DNA from: Caballeronia hypogeia
GTDB lineage: Bacteria; Pseudomonadota; Gammaproteobacteria; Burkholderiales; Burkholderiaceae
Direction of reading: 5' to 3'
Length of the DNA stretch: 64,000 nt
NCBI RefSeq assembly: GCF_001544875.2
Contig: NZ_FCOA02000009.1
Location: 62,001 to 126,000 of the forward strand
In this document: one piece after another, positions 62,323 through 64,000 of the stretch
Layout of the letters: each line of letters starts with the position of its first letter
Numbering within the stretch: the first letter of the stretch is position 1
The notes under the pieces: generated by a model
What the model was told of the DNA's origin: nothing
What the model saw: only the letters and a program-made list of their open reading frames with translations
The model's database searches: none
Translations under genes and position numbers: made by a program

Positions 62323-63050
62323 AGCGCGTGCTGCTGCTTGGCGGCACCGGCGATGCGCTCGCCATCGCGCGCGGTCTATCCGCCACGCATGTTTACAGTC
62401 TCGCGGGCCTCGCTCGCGTGCCGGACGATCTTGCCTGTGCGGTGCGCGTCGGCGGTTTTGGCGGCGTGGACGGGCTGGTCGCGTATCTGGGCGCGGAGCG
62501 CATCGGGCTGGTCGTCGACGCGACGCATCCGTATGCCGCGCAGATGAGCCGCCACGCGCGCGAAGCCTGTGCAATTGCGAACGTGCCGCTGTGGGCCGTG
62601 CGCCGTCCGGAATGGCAGGCGCAAACCGGCGATGACTGGCGCGAGGCTCGCGACTGGCGCGGCGTCGTCGAGCGGATCGCGGAGTTTCATCGGCCGCTTT
62701 TCACGCTCGGGCGCGAACCGCTCGCGCATCTCGACGAGATTCCGGCGTCGCAGCACTGGACGATCCGCTGTCTGGACGCGCATCCCGGCAACGCGCGCGC
62801 GACGATCGTCGATGCGCGCGGGCCGTTCACGCCGGAAGGCGAGCGCGCGCTGTTCGACGCCGCGCGCATCGATGTCGTCATCAGCAAGAACAGCGGTGGA
62901 CGCGCGACGGAGGCGAAGCTGGCCGTCGCGCGCGAGCGCGGAATGCCCGTCGTGATGCTGGCGCGTCCCGAACTTCCCGACGCCGACCGCGCGTTCGACG
63001 ACGCCTCCAGCGCCCGCGACGCGCTTACCCAACTGAATCACGAAACATGA
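62319..63050 (+). CDS. cobK: Precorrin-6A reductase CobK
   Basis: A 243-residue NADPH-dependent reductase: [20 protein letters not shown] (about 4-23), [20 protein letters not shown] and the C-terminal [20 protein letters not shown]. It reduces precorrin-6A. The ATG overlaps the cbiD stop (ATGA at 62319-62322), and its own stop overlaps cobM likewise. Confidence 0.92.
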   Translation: MKRVLLLGGTGDALAIARGLSATHVYSLAGLARVPDDLACAVRVGGFGGVDGLVAYLGAERIGLVVDATHPYAAQMSRHAREACAIANVPLWAVRRPEWQAQTGDDWREARDWRGVVERIAEFHRPLFTLGREPLAHLDEIPASQHWTIRCLDAHPGNARATIVDARGPFTPEGERALFDAARIDVVISKNSGGRATEAKLAVARERGMPVVMLARPELPDADRAFDDASSARDALTQLNHET

Positions 63051-63772
63051 CCGTCTATTTCATCGGCGCCGGACCGGGCGATCCCGAACTCATCACCGTG
63101 AAGGGGCAGCGGCTCATTCGTAGCTGTCCCGTGATTCTCTACGCCGGCTCGCTGGTGCCGAAGCAGGTGCTCGAAGGGCATCGGGCGGAACAGGTCGTCG
63201 ATACGGCCGAACTCGATCTCGACGCCATCGTCGCGCTGTTGCGCGAGGCGCACGGACGCGGGTACGACGTGGCGCGCGTGCACTCCGGCGATCCGTCGCT
63301 GTACGGCGCTATCGGCGAGCAGATCCGCAAGCTGGAGGCGCTGGGCATCGATTATGAGATCGTGCCGGGCGTGACGGCGACGGCGGCTTCCGCGGCCGCG
63401 CTCAAACGCGAACTGACGCTGCCCGGCATCTCGCAGACCGTGATCCTCACCCGCTACGCGACCAAGACGTCGATGCCCGAAGGCGAAAGCCTCGCCGATC
63501 TCGCACGCCATCGCGCGACGCTCGCGATCCATCTCGGCGTGCGCCATATCGAGCGCATCGTCGCCGATCTTGTGCCGCACTACGGCGCGGATTGCCCGGC
63601 GGCGGTCGTGTTTCGCGCAAGCTGGCCAGACGAGACGCGCGTGCAAGGGACGCTCGCGGATATCGCGTCGAAGGTGCGGGCGGCGAGCGTCGAGCGCACG
63701 GCGATGGTGCTGGTCGGCCGCGTGCTCGACGCACACGGTTTCGCCGATTCGACGCTCTACGCGAAGGACTGA
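63047..63772 (+). CDS. cobM: Precorrin-4 C11-methyltransferase CobM
   Basis: A 241-residue methylase: [20 protein letters not shown] (about 4-23), ARVHSGDPSLYGAIGEQIRK and VPGVTATAASAAALKRELTL, the family SAM-binding loops. It adds the C11 methyl. It is coupled to cobK by a 4-bp overlap and closes the cobL-cbiD-cobK-cobM operon. Confidence 0.93.
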   Translation: MTVYFIGAGPGDPELITVKGQRLIRSCPVILYAGSLVPKQVLEGHRAEQVVDTAELDLDAIVALLREAHGRGYDVARVHSGDPSLYGAIGEQIRKLEALGIDYEIVPGVTATAASAAALKRELTLPGISQTVILTRYATKTSMPEGESLADLARHRATLAIHLGVRHIERIVADLVPHYGADCPAAVVFRASWPDETRVQGTLADIASKVRAASVERTAMVLVGRVLDAHGFADSTLYAKD

Positions 63773-63779
63773 TCCCGCC

Positions 63780-64000
63780 ATGCGCGATCTCGACGACGTG
63801 TTCGAAGCGCTGGCGAAATCGGCGTTCCGGCGGCGCTTCGCGCTCGGCGTGCGGGAGGGGAAATATCTGCGGGAGAAGGGCGTGGAGACGGTGCTTGCGC
63901 AGGCGCGCGAGCTGATCGGCAAGCGCCTCGCGCCCGAGGCGCCGGTCAACGACGGCAAGCAGACGCCGTTTCGCGGACATCCGGTTTTCATCGCCCAGCA
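63780..64000 (+). CDS. DUF4186 domain protein (partial, runs off the end)
   Basis: The first 73 residues of a protein with the DUF4186 block (FEALAKSAFRRRFALGVREG, YLREKGVETVLAQARELIGK, then NDGKQTPFRGHPVFIAQ). The ATG at 63780 is 7 bp after the cobM stop, so it belongs to the same transcript. The family has no known function. Whether it aids cobalamin synthesis is unknown. Confidence 0.8.
   Translation, partial: MRDLDDVFEALAKSAFRRRFALGVREGKYLREKGVETVLAQARELIGKRLAPEAPVNDGKQTPFRGHPVFIAQ

Overview
The window is about 64 kb of high-GC DNA. Gene content and protein sequences point to a Burkholderiaceae chromosome, most like Paraburkholderia or Caballeronia: a salicylate-type RND efflux operon with llpE, a ceo/bpe-like regulator, CbtAB next to a B12-riboswitch cobalamin cluster, and DUF4148 and DUF3175 proteins. 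I see no insertion sequence, prophage, CRISPR array, rRNA or tRNA, so this reads as ordinary chromosomal backbone rather than a mobile island.

Layout. 1-2.8 kb: tail of a Gln-rich protein, a DUF3175 protein, a UdgX-type uracil-DNA glycosylase with an apparent C-terminal frameshift, and a Rieske/FAD reductase. 2.9-15.5 kb: a near-complete ectoine/hydroxyectoine import and catabolism locus. The ABC importer (ehuB, C, D, A) is on the minus strand. Divergent from it are the MocR regulator enuR, then eutB, eutC, eutD, eutE, the Lrp-type doeX, and doeC-doeD. eutA is not present in the locus. A shared 17-bp motif sits in front of both enuR/ehuB and eutB. 15.6-17.2 kb: small hydrophilic proteins and a 24-residue orphan PqqA. 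17.2-27.7 kb: a GAF-GAF-GGDEF-EAL protein, two divergent DJ-1/PfpI-type genes (a GlxA-like regulator and isonitrile hydratase), a GNAT, a solute-binding protein without signal peptide, a cupin, an IclR regulator with a flavoprotein monooxygenase/DUF2783 pair, and mobB. 27.9-33 kb: B12-dependent ribonucleotide reductase nrdJ, small secreted and cytosolic proteins and a GNAT. 31.8-39.9 kb: ceoR-llpE-ceoA-ceoB-opcM-like multidrug efflux locus. 40-44.3 kb: a small membrane protein, PPK2, a cyclodeaminase-family reductase, ABM and DUF1428 proteins, and a histidine-phosphatase-like protein.

44.3-63.8 kb is a cobalt/cobalamin region. cbtB-cbtA (cobalt transport) lie behind a cobalamin riboswitch. 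cobB, cobO and cobE lie on the minus strand. A second riboswitch precedes cobW-cobN-chlI-VWA (cobalt sensing and insertion). A third, on the minus strand, precedes cobG-cobH-cobI-cobJ(CbiG fusion). cobL-cbiD-cobK-cobM run the other way. The set is an aerobic-type corrin ring pathway in which CbiD takes the place of CobF. The last gene, a DUF4186 protein, runs off the window.

The genes work in three main groups: osmolyte scavenging to aspartate, RND efflux, and corrin-ring synthesis. The nearby nrdJ is a consumer of adenosylcobalamin. Function assignments rest on motif recognition by eye; no database search was run.
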